From Sulfurivermis fontis (GTDB taxonomy: Bacteria > Pseudomonadota > Gammaproteobacteria > Thiohalomonadales > Thiohalomonadaceae): a DNA stretch of 64,000 nucleotides. This document shows positions 1 to 10,552 of this stretch, one piece after another. The notes under the pieces are model-generated. The model saw only the letters and a list, made by a program, of their open reading frames with translations, was not told where the DNA came from and ran no database searches. Position 1 is the stretch's first letter. The number at the start of each line of letters is the position of its first letter. The DNA lies in the NCBI RefSeq assembly GCF_004001245.1, contig NZ_AP018724.1:2100501-2164500 (forward strand), written 5' to 3'. A program made the translations under genes and the position numbers.

Positions 1-1
1 T

Positions 2-721
2 AATGCCCTCCTCGCCGCACCGCGCCAGTTCCTGCTCATCGGCGAGGAGGAACAGCGCAGCGGCTACACCGCGGCCCTGGCCGCACGCTGGGCCGATGCC
101 GCAGCGGTACAAGACACCACTCGTTTCGCCCTGCCGGCGAGCAACGAAGCGCGCAACCAGGGCTGGACCACCTCCACCCAGGTGAATTTCTGCGCCAAGG
201 CCTACGCGGCGGTGCCGATGGAACACGACGACGGCGCCGCGCTGATGGTGCTGGGCGGCTTCCTGCGCAACAACTACCTGCACCGCGCCATCCGCGAACA
301 GGGCGGCGCCTACGGCGGCGGCGCCGGCTACGACCCGGACAGCGCCGCCTTCCGCTTCTACTCCTACCGCGATCCGCGCCTGGCCGAAACCCTGGCCGAC
401 TTCGATGCCTCGATCAGGTGGCTGCTGGACAACGACCATGCATGGCGTCTGGTGGAAGAGGCGATCCTCGGCGTCATCGCCTCCATCGACAAACCGGGTT
501 CACCGGCCGGTGAGGTGAAAAAGACCTTCCACGCCGCCCTGCACGGCCGCACGCCGGAACAGCGCCGCCGTTTCCGCGCCCGTGTGCTGGGCGTGACCCA
601 GGACGACCTCAAGCGCGTCGCCGCCACCTATCTGAAACCGGAGACCGCCAGCACCGCCGTGATCAGCAACCCGGCCACCCTGAAACAGGCCGGCCTGGGA
701 CTGGAAGTGATCGCGCTTTGA
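2..721 (+). CDS. M16 family (insulinase/presequence protease-like) peptidase, 3' part
   Basis: Only the C-terminal ~239 residues are present; the reading frame is open from base 2 and the start lies outside the window. The stretch LGGFLRNNYLHRAIREQGGA followed by YGGGAGYDPDSA resembles the C-terminal non-catalytic half of M16C peptidases (PreP/Cym1-like), which degrade peptides in a closed chamber. The zinc motif would be in the missing N-terminal half, so activity cannot be judged. The next gene starts 190 bp downstream, after an inverted-repeat element. The family call is from sequence resemblance; the subfamily is an inference. Confidence 0.8.
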   Translation, partial: NALLAAPRQFLLIGEEEQRSGYTAALAARWADAAAVQDTTRFALPASNEARNQGWTTSTQVNFCAKAYAAVPMEHDDGAALMVLGGFLRNNYLHRAIREQGGAYGGGAGYDPDSAAFRFYSYRDPRLAETLADFDASIRWLLDNDHAWRLVEEAILGVIASIDKPGSPAGEVKKTFHAALHGRTPEQRRRFRARVLGVTQDDLKRVAATYLKPETASTAVISNPATLKQAGLGLEVIAL

Positions 722-741
722 ACTACGGAATGAAAACGGCG

Positions 742-896
742 TTAAACGCAAAGACGCAAAGGGGATTGACGCGCATGCTGTTTTCTCTGTGGTGGCGGAC
801 GCCGGCGTCTTGTCAGGCGCCGCAATCGCCCAATCAATCGGGCTCCCACAAAGGAATACTTTGCGGCCGTGGCATCCTTTGTGTCTTTGTATTTAA
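742..896. repeat. Inverted-repeat element, family A copy 1 (CGCAAAGACGCAAAGG arms)
   Basis: The left arm (742-762) and the reverse complement of the right arm (876-896) share 18 of 21 bases; the core is AAACGCAAAGACGCAAAGG. The element fills the gap between the M16 peptidase and the ABC exporter. Related arms occur at 6737-6910 and 41538-41718. No ORF of its own is convincing, so it is treated as a non-coding dispersed repeat. Confidence 0.7.
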
Positions 897-911
897 GCCT
901 GTGACTTTTGC

Positions 912-1838
912 ATGACCCACGCACTGGACATCAGCGGCCTGCGCAAGACCTACCGCGGCGGCCACGAGGCCTTGCAAGGCATCGACCTGCACGTGGCGCA
1001 GGGCGATTTCTTCGCCCTGCTCGGCCCCAACGGCGCCGGCAAATCTACCACCATCGGCATCGTCACCGCACTGGTGAAAAAGTCCGCAGGCTCGGTGCAG
1101 GTCTTCGGCCACGACATCGACCGTGAGCCGATGATGGCGCGGCGCTGCATCGGCCTGGTGCCGCAGGAATTCAACTTCAACCAGTTCGAGCCGGTGATCG
1201 AGATCGTGGTCAACCAGGCGGGCTATTACGGCGTGCCCAAGGCGCAGGCGCTGCAACGGGCGGAAACCTATCTGAAACAGCTCGGCCTGTGGAACAAGCG
1301 GCGTGAACTGGCGCGCAATCTGTCCGGCGGCATGAAGCGGCGCCTGATGATCGCCCGCGCCCTGGCCCATGAACCGAAGCTGCTGATCCTCGACGAACCC
1401 ACCGCCGGTGTCGACATCGAACTGCGCCGCTCGATGTGGAAGTTCCTGCGCGAGGTGAATGCGCGCGGCACCACCATCATCCTCACCACCCACTATCTGG
1501 AGGAGGCGGAGAATCTCTGCCGCAATGTAGCCATCATCGATGCCGGTCGCATTGTCGCCAACACCAGTATCAGAACCCTGCTCCACCAACTCAACAGCGA
1601 AACCGTGGTGCTGGATCTCAAAGAACCGTTGGCCCACACGCCGCATCTGGACGGCTATGGCAGTTGCCTCGCCGACGCCTGCACCCTGGAAGTGGATATC
1701 CCGCGCGCCGAGGGCATCAACCGCCTGTTCCAATTGCTCTCGGCCCAGGGCATCGAGGTGGTGAGCCTGCGCAACAAGACCAACCGCCTGGAAGAACTGT
1801 TCCTGCGGCTGGTGGAAAACGGCGGGAGTCAACCATGA
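912..1838 (+). CDS. ABC-2 type transporter, ATP-binding protein (YadG-like)
   Basis: This 308-residue cytoplasmic ATPase has Walker A GPNGAGKST near residue 40, the signature LSGGMKRRL near 140, Walker B LLILDEPTAGVD near 160 and a switch histidine in TTHYLEEAE. The LVPQEFNFN segment and the C-terminal extension match the YadG/NodI-type exporter subfamily. Its stop overlaps the permease start (ATGA), so the two genes are translationally coupled and form one exporter. The substrate is unknown. The ATG start follows repeat element A copy 1 by 15 bp and no strong Shine-Dalgarno sequence is visible. Confidence 0.93.
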   Translation: MTHALDISGLRKTYRGGHEALQGIDLHVAQGDFFALLGPNGAGKSTTIGIVTALVKKSAGSVQVFGHDIDREPMMARRCIGLVPQEFNFNQFEPVIEIVVNQAGYYGVPKAQALQRAETYLKQLGLWNKRRELARNLSGGMKRRLMIARALAHEPKLLILDEPTAGVDIELRRSMWKFLREVNARGTTIILTTHYLEEAENLCRNVAIIDAGRIVANTSIRTLLHQLNSETVVLDLKEPLAHTPHLDGYGSCLADACTLEVDIPRAEGINRLFQLLSAQGIEVVSLRNKTNRLEELFLRLVENGGSQP

Positions 1839-2599
1839 CCGGTAGCATCGCCTTCCGCACTATTCTGATGAAGGAGATCCGCCGCTTCCTGCGCATCTGG
1901 ATCCAGACCATCCTGCCGCCGATGATCACCACGGCGCTGTACTTCATCATCTTCGGCCAGCTCATCGGCAGCCAGATCGGTGCCATCGCCGGCCACAGCT
2001 ACATGGACTACATCGTACCCGGACTGATCCTGATGGCGGTGATCACCAACGCCTACGGCAACGTGGTGTCATCGTTCTACGGCGCCAAGTTCTCCCACTA
2101 TGTAGAGGAACTGCTCATCGCCCCCGTTCCCAACAGCCTGATCCTGGCCGGTTATGTCGCCGGCGGACTGGCGCGTGGCCTGACGGTGGGCGCGGTGGTG
2201 ACGCTGGTGGCGCTGCTCTTCACCGACCTGCAGGTGCACAATCTGGCGGTTGCGCTGAGCGTGGTGGTGCTGACTGCAGTGCTGTTCTCTCTCGGCGGTT
2301 TCATCAACGCCATCTATGCCAAGAGCTTCGACGACATCTCGCTCATTCCCACCTTCGTGCTCACCCCGCTCACCTATCTGGGCGGTATCTTCTATTCCAT
2401 CGACATGTTGCCGCCCTTCTGGCGCGAGGTATCGCTGCTCAACCCCATCCTGTACATGATCAACGCCTTCCGCTACGGCCTCCTCGGCGTCACGGACATC
2501 CCCCTCGGCACCGCCTTCGGCGTCACACTGCTGTTCATCCTGGCGCTGGCCGCCTATGCCCTGTTCCTGCTGCACCGCGGTGTCGGGCTGAAAAACTAA
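1835..2599 (+). CDS. ABC-2 type transporter, permease (YadH-like)
   Basis: The 254-residue inner-membrane protein starts at the ATG that overlaps the stop of the ATPase gene. It begins MTGSIAFRTILMKEIRRFLR and has about six hydrophobic segments. The conserved ABC-2 region LTPLTYLGGIFYSIDMLPPF occurs near residue 190, followed by NPILYMINAFRYGLLG. These features are typical of the YadH/ABC-2 exporter family. It works with the preceding ATPase; the exported molecule cannot be inferred. A longer upstream extension in the same frame overlaps the ATPase gene and is rejected because the ATGA start fits the family length. Confidence 0.92.
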   Translation: MTGSIAFRTILMKEIRRFLRIWIQTILPPMITTALYFIIFGQLIGSQIGAIAGHSYMDYIVPGLILMAVITNAYGNVVSSFYGAKFSHYVEELLIAPVPNSLILAGYVAGGLARGLTVGAVVTLVALLFTDLQVHNLAVALSVVVLTAVLFSLGGFINAIYAKSFDDISLIPTFVLTPLTYLGGIFYSIDMLPPFWREVSLLNPILYMINAFRYGLLGVTDIPLGTAFGVTLLFILALAAYALFLLHRGVGLKN

Positions 2600-2647
2600 C
2601 GTCATACGCGCTATCCTTATCCTTGTATCCTTTTTCAGGCTGCCGCC

Positions 2648-3067
2648 ATGCCCCCCGAACCCGTGCAATGGAATCCCAGCTTTGAAACCGGCCTGCAGTT
2701 CATCGACCAGGAACATGCCGCCCTGCTGGAACAATTGAATGTCCTCATCGATCTCCTGGTGCGCGAGGAGCCGACCAGCCAATGGCTGCCAGAACTGGAC
2801 CGGCTCATTGCGGCGGTCGGCGAACATTTCGCCCACGAAGAGCGCATCATGGACAACATCGGCTATCCCGGCTATCACACCCACCACCAGCAACACCTGC
2901 ATCTGTTGCAGGAGATAGCCGAGTTCCGTGCCAGCCTTGCCGATGCCGCCCCGGAAGAAACTCTCGCCACGGTGCGCTTTGTCAAGTTCTGGGTGCTCAA
3001 GCACATGGTGCAGGAAGACAGCAAGATCGGGCAGCACATCCACCGCGGCCTGAAGGAATTCCCCTAA
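2648..3067 (+). CDS. Bacteriohemerythrin
   Basis: The 139-residue soluble protein is a single hemerythrin domain. The di-iron ligand pattern is visible in order: FIDQEH, HFAHEERIM, HTHHQQHLH and HMVQEDSKI. Hemerythrins bind O2 reversibly at a di-iron site; in bacteria they supply, buffer or sense oxygen. The gene stands 48 bp after the exporter permease and 22 bp before a secreted DUF4412 protein. A second hemerythrin-like gene at 42906-43421 has far fewer candidate ligands. Family assignment is firm; the physiological role is inference. Confidence 0.93.
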   Translation: MPPEPVQWNPSFETGLQFIDQEHAALLEQLNVLIDLLVREEPTSQWLPELDRLIAAVGEHFAHEERIMDNIGYPGYHTHHQQHLHLLQEIAEFRASLADAAPEETLATVRFVKFWVLKHMVQEDSKIGQHIHRGLKEFP

Positions 3068-3089
3068 ACCCGACACACGGAGGTCAGCA

Positions 3090-3794
3090 ATGAAAAACCG
3101 TCCCCTATCCTGGTTTGCCCTGCTCAGCGTCCTGCTTCTCGCCGGCACGGCGTTCGCCGCAGGCACACAGTTCTCCGCCGACATGGTGCAAAAGGCGGGC
3201 GGCCAGACCCAGACCATGCGCTACTACCAGGGCGATCGAAAAGTGCGTACCGAGATGAAAACCCCGGATGGCCAGCAGGCGATCAGCATCCTGGACCTGC
3301 AAGCACGCAAGATGTTCACCCTGATGCCGGCGGAAAAGATGTACATGGAGATTCCGCTCGGCGCCGATACCGCCGCCTGGGCCGCCGATGACAAGACGCG
3401 CGAGGAGTATTACGAGGTAAAGAAGGTGGGCACGGAAAAGGTAAACGGCTACCTCTGCGACAGGTACGAACTGATCCCGAAGAAACAGGGACTGGAAAAG
3501 AGCACCACCTGGATCGCGCAGAAGCTCGGCTATCCGATCAGGACGGTGGGTAGAAACTTCGCCATGGAACTGACCAACATCGAGGAAGGCACCCAACCGG
3601 CCTCCCTGTTTGCCGTGCCCAAGGGGTACCAGAAGATGCCCGGCATGGACGCGTATTACCGCGGCATGATGCAGCAGAACGGCGACGCGACTCCACGTTC
3701 CGACCAGCGTGCGGCGGAGGAAGAGGATGCCGGCAGCGATGCCATGCCGGAAGCGCTGCGCAAGGGACTGCGTGGCCTGTTCGGCAAGGATTGA
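3090..3794 (+). CDS. DUF4412 domain-containing exported protein
   Basis: The 234-residue protein has a clear signal peptide (KNRPLSWFALLSVLLLAGT, cut after AFA near residue 23). The mature part (FSADMVQKAGGQTQTMRYYQ, then a lipoprotein-carrier-like beta-rich stretch) matches DUF4412, a periplasmic domain of unknown function related in outline to the LolA/LolB fold. A charged tail rich in E and D (RAAEEEDAGSD) precedes the C-terminus. It starts 22 bp after the hemerythrin gene with an upstream GGAGG (ACGGAGGTCAGCA), so co-transcription is likely. No enzymatic motif is visible. Confidence 0.82.
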   Translation: MKNRPLSWFALLSVLLLAGTAFAAGTQFSADMVQKAGGQTQTMRYYQGDRKVRTEMKTPDGQQAISILDLQARKMFTLMPAEKMYMEIPLGADTAAWAADDKTREEYYEVKKVGTEKVNGYLCDRYELIPKKQGLEKSTTWIAQKLGYPIRTVGRNFAMELTNIEEGTQPASLFAVPKGYQKMPGMDAYYRGMMQQNGDATPRSDQRAAEEEDAGSDAMPEALRKGLRGLFGKD

Positions 3795-3826
3795 GTCAAG
3801 ACCCCTGCCAGTTGCAGGATTGCCAT

Positions 3827-3852
3827 CGCACCATGCGCCCTTGCATGGTGCG
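3827..3852. terminator. Hairpin downstream of the DUF4412 gene
   Basis: CGCACCATGC and GCATGGTGCG form a perfect 10-bp stem with a 6-base loop 33 bp after the DUF4412 stop. There is no U-tract, so it may act only as an mRNA 3' end or be a repeat. The rest of the 210-bp gap (3795-4004) shows no gene. Confidence 0.4.
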
Positions 3853-4004
3853 GTGTTGGCAAACGGTTTCCCCGCTGCAACGCCTCTGATGCGCCGTAAT
3901 GGTGCATGCGGTGCGCATCACCTCCGGGCTCTCCCACCGCCCTGACAGCAAGGACGTAACCCTGTATGCTGATATGCCATGTAAAAAATCAGTTATAACG
4001 ACTC

Positions 4005-5885
4005 GTGAAGCTGCTCGACATCATCCATAACATCGCGCTTCTGGTTGCCCTCGCCGCACTGTATCAGGTGGTCATTTCGCGTCTGCTGTTCCGCAGTGTC
4101 GGCGGCCAGATCGTCTTTGGTCTGCTGTTCGGTACGGTGGCGATCCTCGGCATGCTGGCGCCGGTCAGCTTCACGCCGGGCATCATCTTCGATGGCCGCT
4201 CCATCATCCTCGCCGTCGCCGGCCTCATCGGCGGTCCGTTGGTCGCCCTGGTCAGCGCAGTGGTTGCTGGAAGCTTCCGCCTGTGGCTGGGAGGCGGTGG
4301 CGCCGCCGTCGGTGCGAGCGTCATCGCCATGGCCGCCGGCATCGGAACGGCGTTCCACTACTACCGCCGCCGCCTCGGTGGTCATCTTTCTCCCCTGCAG
4401 CTGCTCGGCTTCGGTCTGCTGGTGCACGTCATCATGCTGGCGCTGTTCCTGTTGTTGCCGCATGGTCATGGCCTGCGCATCATCGAGGAACTGGGAGCGG
4501 TGATTCTGGTTGTTTATCCCTTGGCCACCATGCTGATCAGTATGTTGTTCCAGGACTATGAGGAGCAGGAGACCACCAGGGCCCACCTGCACCAGCTCGC
4601 CTATTACGACAGCCTCACCGGCCTGCCCAACCGCGCCCTGCTTATCCAGCGTCTGGAGCGGCTGCTCGCCGACAGGCCGGAGAAGCCGGGCGACGGTGTG
4701 CTGATGTTTTTCAACCTCGACCGCTTCAAGACGCTCAACGATGCCCGCGGCCATGCCACCGGCGACAGCCTGCTGCGTGAAGTCGCTGCCCGCACCAAGC
4801 CGTTGCTGCACTCCGGCGATACCCTGGCGCGGGTCGGCGCAGACGAATTTGCCCTGCTGCTACACCGTCCCGGCGAACACGCCACCACCTTCCGCCTGAC
4901 CATTACCGAGCTGGCCGGGCGGCTGCACGAAACGCTGCGCCAACCGTTGCACATAGGCTCCGATGAAATCTCCATCACCTTCAGCCTGGGTATCGTCATC
5001 TTCACCCCCGGCAGCGGTGAAAGCGCCAGCGATACCATGCGCTGTGCCGACACCGCCTTGCATCAGGCAAAACAGCGCGGCGGCAACCAGACCGTGTTCT
5101 TCGAGCAGACCATGTCCAAGACGGTGGAACACCGTTTCCGCATCGAACGCGAACTGCGTCGCGCCATCCAGAATGGCGAACTGCGGCTGTTCTTGCAGTC
5201 ACAGGTCGACGCGGCGGGCGAGATCGTCGGCGCCGAATCCCTGATTCGCTGGCAACATCCGGAACGCGGCCTGATCACCCCGGCCGCCTTCATCCCCATC
5301 GCCGAGGAAACCGATCTCATCATCGATGTCGATACCTGGGTGTTCACCGAGGCCTGCACCCTGCTGACCCGCGTCGAGCTGGCCGATCGGCCGCTGCGTC
5401 TGTCGGTCAACATCAGTCCGCGCCATTTCCGCCAGCCCAGTTTCGTCGCCTGGGTCAAGGAAACCCTGCGTGCGACCGGTGCCAACCCGCGCCAGCTCAC
5501 CCTGGAGATCACCGAAGGCCTGCTCATCGACAATCTCAACGACATCATCGCCAAGATGAATGAGCTGACCGCCCTTGGCATCCGCTTCTCGGTGGATGAC
5601 TTTGGTACCGGCTATTCCTCGCTCACCTACCTCAAGCGCCTGCCGATCCACGAGATCAAGATCGACAAGTCCTTCGTGCAGGATGCCCCCAGTGATCCCA
5701 ACGATGCCACCCTGGTGGATACCATCCTCGCCGTCGCCGAACGCATGGAACTCGATGTCGTTGCCGAGGGTGTGGAAACCAGCGAGCAGGCCGCCTTCCT
5801 CAACGCCCGCGGCAGGATCCTGCATCAGGGCTATCTGTACAGCCGGCCGGAACCGGCGGAAATCTGGCTGGAACGCCTGCGCTGA
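4005..5885 (+). CDS. Membrane-anchored GGDEF-EAL protein, probably a c-di-GMP phosphodiesterase
   Basis: The 626-residue protein begins at GTG. Residues 1-170 hold five or six membrane segments of the LytS-like 5TM type (GGQIVFGLLFGTVAILGM, GRSIILAVAGLIGGP). The GGDEF domain (~195-350) looks inactive: the metal-binding Asp of the DLDxFK motif is Asn (NLDRFK) and the signature reads GADEF. The EAL domain (~370-620) keeps the usual catalytic residues: ESLIRW, SVNISPRHF, EITEG, VDDFGTGYSSL, KIDKSF, VAEGVET and HQGYLY. It probably hydrolyses c-di-GMP, with the GGDEF part serving a regulatory role. It is a single gene converging with murI. Confidence 0.92.
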   Translation: MKLLDIIHNIALLVALAALYQVVISRLLFRSVGGQIVFGLLFGTVAILGMLAPVSFTPGIIFDGRSIILAVAGLIGGPLVALVSAVVAGSFRLWLGGGGAAVGASVIAMAAGIGTAFHYYRRRLGGHLSPLQLLGFGLLVHVIMLALFLLLPHGHGLRIIEELGAVILVVYPLATMLISMLFQDYEEQETTRAHLHQLAYYDSLTGLPNRALLIQRLERLLADRPEKPGDGVLMFFNLDRFKTLNDARGHATGDSLLREVAARTKPLLHSGDTLARVGADEFALLLHRPGEHATTFRLTITELAGRLHETLRQPLHIGSDEISITFSLGIVIFTPGSGESASDTMRCADTALHQAKQRGGNQTVFFEQTMSKTVEHRFRIERELRRAIQNGELRLFLQSQVDAAGEIVGAESLIRWQHPERGLITPAAFIPIAEETDLIIDVDTWVFTEACTLLTRVELADRPLRLSVNISPRHFRQPSFVAWVKETLRATGANPRQLTLEITEGLLIDNLNDIIAKMNELTALGIRFSVDDFGTGYSSLTYLKRLPIHEIKIDKSFVQDAPSDPNDATLVDTILAVAERMELDVVAEGVETSEQAAFLNARGRILHQGYLYSRPEPAEIWLERLR

Positions 5886-5917
5886 GGTTCCAGGACACGT
5901 CAGCCATTAGCGCGGCC

Positions 5918-6718
5918 TCATTCCTGCCAAGCCTCCAAGGCGACCTCCTCCGGCCACAACCGCAGCAATACCGCTGCCATCCGTTGCGGATCACCACTGG
6001 TAAGAAAACGCACCTCGCCCCGTCCGCACTCCTGCAACGTTCCGGCAGCAAGCAGACGACGGCGCAGTTCGGCCGCCACGGCGGGGCCGGTTTCCAGCAC
6101 CTCCACCGCCGCACCGGCGATCTCTTCGATAAGGCCGCGCAGAAAGGGGTAGTGGGTACAGCCGAGCACAATCTGATCGGCCCCGGCCGCTAGCAGCGGC
6201 GCGAGATATCCCTGCAACAGGCGGCGGGTCTCGGCCCCCTCCCAGTCCCCCTGCTCGACCCGCTCCACCAGGCCCGGGCAGGCCTGCGCCACTACCCGGG
6301 CGCGATCACCGTAGCGGGCCAACAGCGCGGCATAACGCGGGCTGGCGAGGGTGGCACTGGTGGCGAGTACGCCGACGGTACCGCTGCTGGTGCGATGCAC
6401 GGCCGGCTTCACCGCCGGTTCGATGGCGACGATGGGCAGGGAATAGAGCGTGCGCAAGTGCTCCACCGCAACGGCGGTGGCGGTGTTGCAGGCCACCACC
6501 ACCGCCTTGGCGCCGTGCTCCACCAGATACCGGGTGATGCGCTCGGAACGTTCGCGGATACGCTCGGGGGTCAGGTCGCCGTAGGGGGCGTGGGCCGAGT
6601 CGGCGATATACAGCAGGTTTTCCGCCGGCAGCAATTCGCGGATGGCGCGCAACACGGATAGGCCGCCCACACCGGAATCGAACACGCCGATGAATCCCGC
6701 CTGCACAGTTCCCTCCAT
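5918..6718 (-). CDS. murI: Glutamate racemase
   Basis: The 266-residue cytosolic enzyme interconverts L- and D-glutamate for peptidoglycan synthesis. The family motifs are intact: DSGVGGLSV (general base Asp and Ser), the first catalytic Cys in VVACNTATA, and the second in LGCTHYPFL. Length is normal. The ATG start has an upstream GAGGGAAC within the element-bearing gap to prfC. The gene lies downstream of prfC on the same strand but 198 bp away, separated by repeat A copy 2, so co-transcription is uncertain. It converges with the GGDEF-EAL gene. Confidence 0.96.
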   Translation of the reverse strand: MEGTVQAGFIGVFDSGVGGLSVLRAIRELLPAENLLYIADSAHAPYGDLTPERIRERSERITRYLVEHGAKAVVVACNTATAVAVEHLRTLYSLPIVAIEPAVKPAVHRTSSGTVGVLATSATLASPRYAALLARYGDRARVVAQACPGLVERVEQGDWEGAETRRLLQGYLAPLLAAGADQIVLGCTHYPFLRGLIEEIAGAAVEVLETGPAVAAELRRRLLAAGTLQECGRGEVRFLTSGDPQRMAAVLLRLWPEEVALEAWQE

Positions 6719-6736
6719 TCAGCGAAAACAAACCCG

Positions 6737-6910
6737 TTAAACGCAAAGACGCCAAGGCCGCCACGCACGCAAGGAGTGGTGATGTCCATTGTGGAAGCCC
6801 GATTTATCAGGCACCCGCCCAGCAGAGCTGGGCACCCACAAAAACCGGGCAAGTACCTTAGGCGCTGGAAAACTTTGCGCTCTTGGCGGCCTTGGCGTCT
6901 TTGCGTTGAA
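6737..6910. repeat. Inverted-repeat element, family A copy 2
   Basis: Arms at 6737-6762 and 6885-6910 are inverted copies with one mismatch in 26 bases; the core is AACGCAAAGACGCCAAGG. The 174-bp element fills nearly all of the gap between prfC and murI. Its inner part contains a further imperfect palindrome (CCCGCCCAGCAGAGCTGGGC). No transposase gene is present, so it resembles a non-autonomous MITE or a REP-type element. Confidence 0.8.
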
Positions 6911-6916
6911 AGCCTC

Positions 6917-8497
<1,581 letters not shown>

Positions 8498-8555
8498 GGG
8501 TATCGTGATAGCCGCAAAAGGTCGTCATTTTACCTGATCCCGGGCCCGCCGTGGG

Positions 8556-8722
8556 CTAGCAGCCTGTCGGACTTGGGACTGCTCTACTGCACTGGCGGGA
8601 GAACGGTCCAAATTTCCCCGCTTTTTCCCTACATGGAACCACCATGCGCGTCAGAATCGTGAAAATTAACCTCGTTCTCCCACCATGCGCGCTACGATCG
8701 CCCAACTCCGACAGGCTGCTAG
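8556..8722. mobile_element. MITE-like element with 22-bp terminal inverted repeats
   Basis: CTAGCAGCCTGTCGGACTTG at 8556 and its inverted copy ending at 8722 match at 21 of 22 positions over 22 bases. A second inner inverted pair (GGCGGGAGAACG near 8595 and CGTTCTCCCACC near 8673) and a repeated CACCATGCGCG lie between them. The element is 167 bp and encodes nothing. The stop codon of the M48 protease gene (8719-8721) lies inside the right terminal repeat. No second copy is in the window. Confidence 0.75.
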
Positions 8723-10071
8723 CGCAGATAACCCCAGCTCTTCAGGCGCTGGGCGGAATACTTGGCGGCATCCCCCTGTTGCGTGATCCCCAGGTAGGCG
8801 CGGTAGTGCTGTGCCGCCCCCTTCTTGTCGCCCGCACCCTCCAGCGCCACGCCCATAAGGAAGGTGACGCCCGGATCCCCGGGCAACAACTGATCGAAAC
8901 GCTGCAGGGATTCGTAGGCGGCATCGGGCTGGCGCATGCTCAGCGACAATACGCCGAGCAGTTTGTGCGCCTGCGCCTCCTGCGGGTACACATCCTTGGC
9001 CTTACTGGCGTATTCGCGCGCCTCCTTGTTCTTCTTCTGCGCCTGCAGGCATTGCGCCATACGCAGGTTGGCGGCGTAATCGTCCGGTGTCAGCTTGAGT
9101 GCGGCCTGGAAATGTTCCTCCGCCTTTTTATATTCCTTGGCGGCCAGTGCGGTCTCGCCGCGTTTGCATTCGTCGATGGTGGACTTGAGCTTGCGCAGGC
9201 TGGCGGTGCTGTCCATGAAGCGTTCGCGCTGCGGATCGGCCTTCTTGCTCGCCGCATAGCGCGTATCGGCCAGTTCGCGTGCCGTATTGCGCCGCTCGGT
9301 GCTCATCGGGTGGGACGAAAACATGGTTTCCAACAGGCTGGGCTCGTGCTTTTCCTGGTCTACCAGGAGCTGATGCAGACGCACCATGCCGGTAGCGGGA
9401 TAGCCGCCACGCACCATGTACTCCTGCCCCAGCGCATCGGCCTCGCGCTCGTTGTCACGCGAGTAGCTGGCCAGCAGCGCACTGGCGCCGATGGTGCTGC
9501 CGATGCCCGCCACCGTACCCCATTCCGAATCAGCAGTCGCCACGGCGACACTGGCTATCGCCACCTGGGCCAGCAGCGCCTTGCCCTGGCGTTGTGCCGC
9601 ATGGCGTGCATTGACATGGCCGATCTCGTGCCCCAGCAGTGCCGCCAGTTCCGCCTCGTCATCCAATTCGGTGAGGATGCCGCGCGTCACGCCCATGGCG
9701 CCGCCGGGGAAGGTATAGGCGTTGATATAGTTGGCGTTCAGCACGCGAAAGGAATACGGCATCTGCGGACGGTGGCTGCGCTGGGCCAGGCTGCGGCCGA
9801 CACCGCTGACGTAGTCGTTCACCGCGCCATCCTGAATGGCGCCCAGATCGGCGGAAAACTGGTGCGGCGACACTTGTGCATCGACCGCACGTTCCTGTGC
9901 CTCGCTCATGCCGACCAGGATGCTCTTGCCGGTCACCGGCGAGGTGGCGCATCCCTGTAGCGAGATACCGGCCGCACCCAGCGTACCGGCCCCGAGCAGC
10001 CATAGCGCCTGGCGCCGGGTAATGCGGTTGAGTTGCAGACTCCTGGCCAGTTCATCACCGAAACTCATCAT
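8719..10071 (-). CDS. M48 family metalloprotease with TPR region (BepA-like), exported
   Basis: The 450-residue protein starts with a signal carrying twin arginines (ITRRQALWLLGAGTLG) and ends the signal at LQGC, suggesting a lipoprotein. The zinc motif is LLGHEIGHVNARHAAQ with the third ligand in NEREADALG. Tetratricopeptide-like helices follow from about residue 300 (EEHFQAALKLTPDDYAANLR, EAQAHKLLGVLSLS). BepA/YfgC proteins assemble or degrade outer-membrane proteins such as LptD. The stop codon lies inside the right terminal repeat of a MITE-like element, so the C-terminus may have been altered by its insertion. Start: ATG with upstream GGAGGAAGC. Confidence 0.92.
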   Translation of the reverse strand: MMSFGDELARSLQLNRITRRQALWLLGAGTLGAAGISLQGCATSPVTGKSILVGMSEAQERAVDAQVSPHQFSADLGAIQDGAVNDYVSGVGRSLAQRSHRPQMPYSFRVLNANYINAYTFPGGAMGVTRGILTELDDEAELAALLGHEIGHVNARHAAQRQGKALLAQVAIASVAVATADSEWGTVAGIGSTIGASALLASYSRDNEREADALGQEYMVRGGYPATGMVRLHQLLVDQEKHEPSLLETMFSSHPMSTERRNTARELADTRYAASKKADPQRERFMDSTASLRKLKSTIDECKRGETALAAKEYKKAEEHFQAALKLTPDDYAANLRMAQCLQAQKKNKEAREYASKAKDVYPQEAQAHKLLGVLSLSMRQPDAAYESLQRFDQLLPGDPGVTFLMGVALEGAGDKKGAAQHYRAYLGITQQGDAAKYSAQRLKSWGYLR

Positions 10072-10087
10072 GCTTCCTCCCTGCAGT

Positions 10088-10552
10088 TCAAAGTGCCAGC
10101 GCCATGATCAGCGCGTCCTCACGGCCACGTGCCGCCGGATAATAATCGCGCCGCAGGCCGGCCTGGTTAAAACCGATGGATTCATAAAGATGCACCGCTA
10201 CCCGATTGGACGGGCGGACCTCGAGAAACGCGGTGTCGGCACCGTGACCGCGCGCCAGATCGAGCAGATGGTTCAGCAACTTGCGTCCCAGGCCGCGGCC
10301 CTGATGATCGGGATGTACCGAGATGTTGAGGATATGCGCCTCGCCGGCGCCGACCGACAGGATGCCATAGCCGATGATACTGTCAGCCGCCTCGTATACC
10401 CAGCAACTGTAATTGGCGCGCAGGCAATCGCGCATGATGCCTTCGGTCCAGGGATAAGGGTAATTGAGCAGTTCGATCACCATTACACCGGGCACATCCT
10501 CCTCATGCATCGGACGCAGACGCGGCGCTGCATTGTGCAGTGACGCACTCAT
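10088..10552 (-). CDS. rimI: Ribosomal protein S18-alanine N-acetyltransferase
   Basis: The 154-residue GNAT enzyme acetylates the N-terminal alanine of S18. The acetyl-CoA loop is ISVHPDHQGRGLGRKLL (V-x-x-x-x-Q-x-x-G-x-G), followed by LEVRPSNRVAVHLYESIGF and RRDYYPAARGREDALIM, which are characteristic of RimI. It overlaps the stop of the uracil-DNA glycosylase gene by 4 bp (ATGA), so it is translated from the same mRNA. In many proteobacteria rimI lies near tsaB or a glycosylase gene. Length and motifs leave little doubt. Confidence 0.95.
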   Translation of the reverse strand: MSASLHNAAPRLRPMHEEDVPGVMVIELLNYPYPWTEGIMRDCLRANYSCWVYEAADSIIGYGILSVGAGEAHILNISVHPDHQGRGLGRKLLNHLLDLARGHGADTAFLEVRPSNRVAVHLYESIGFNQAGLRRDYYPAARGREDALIMALAL

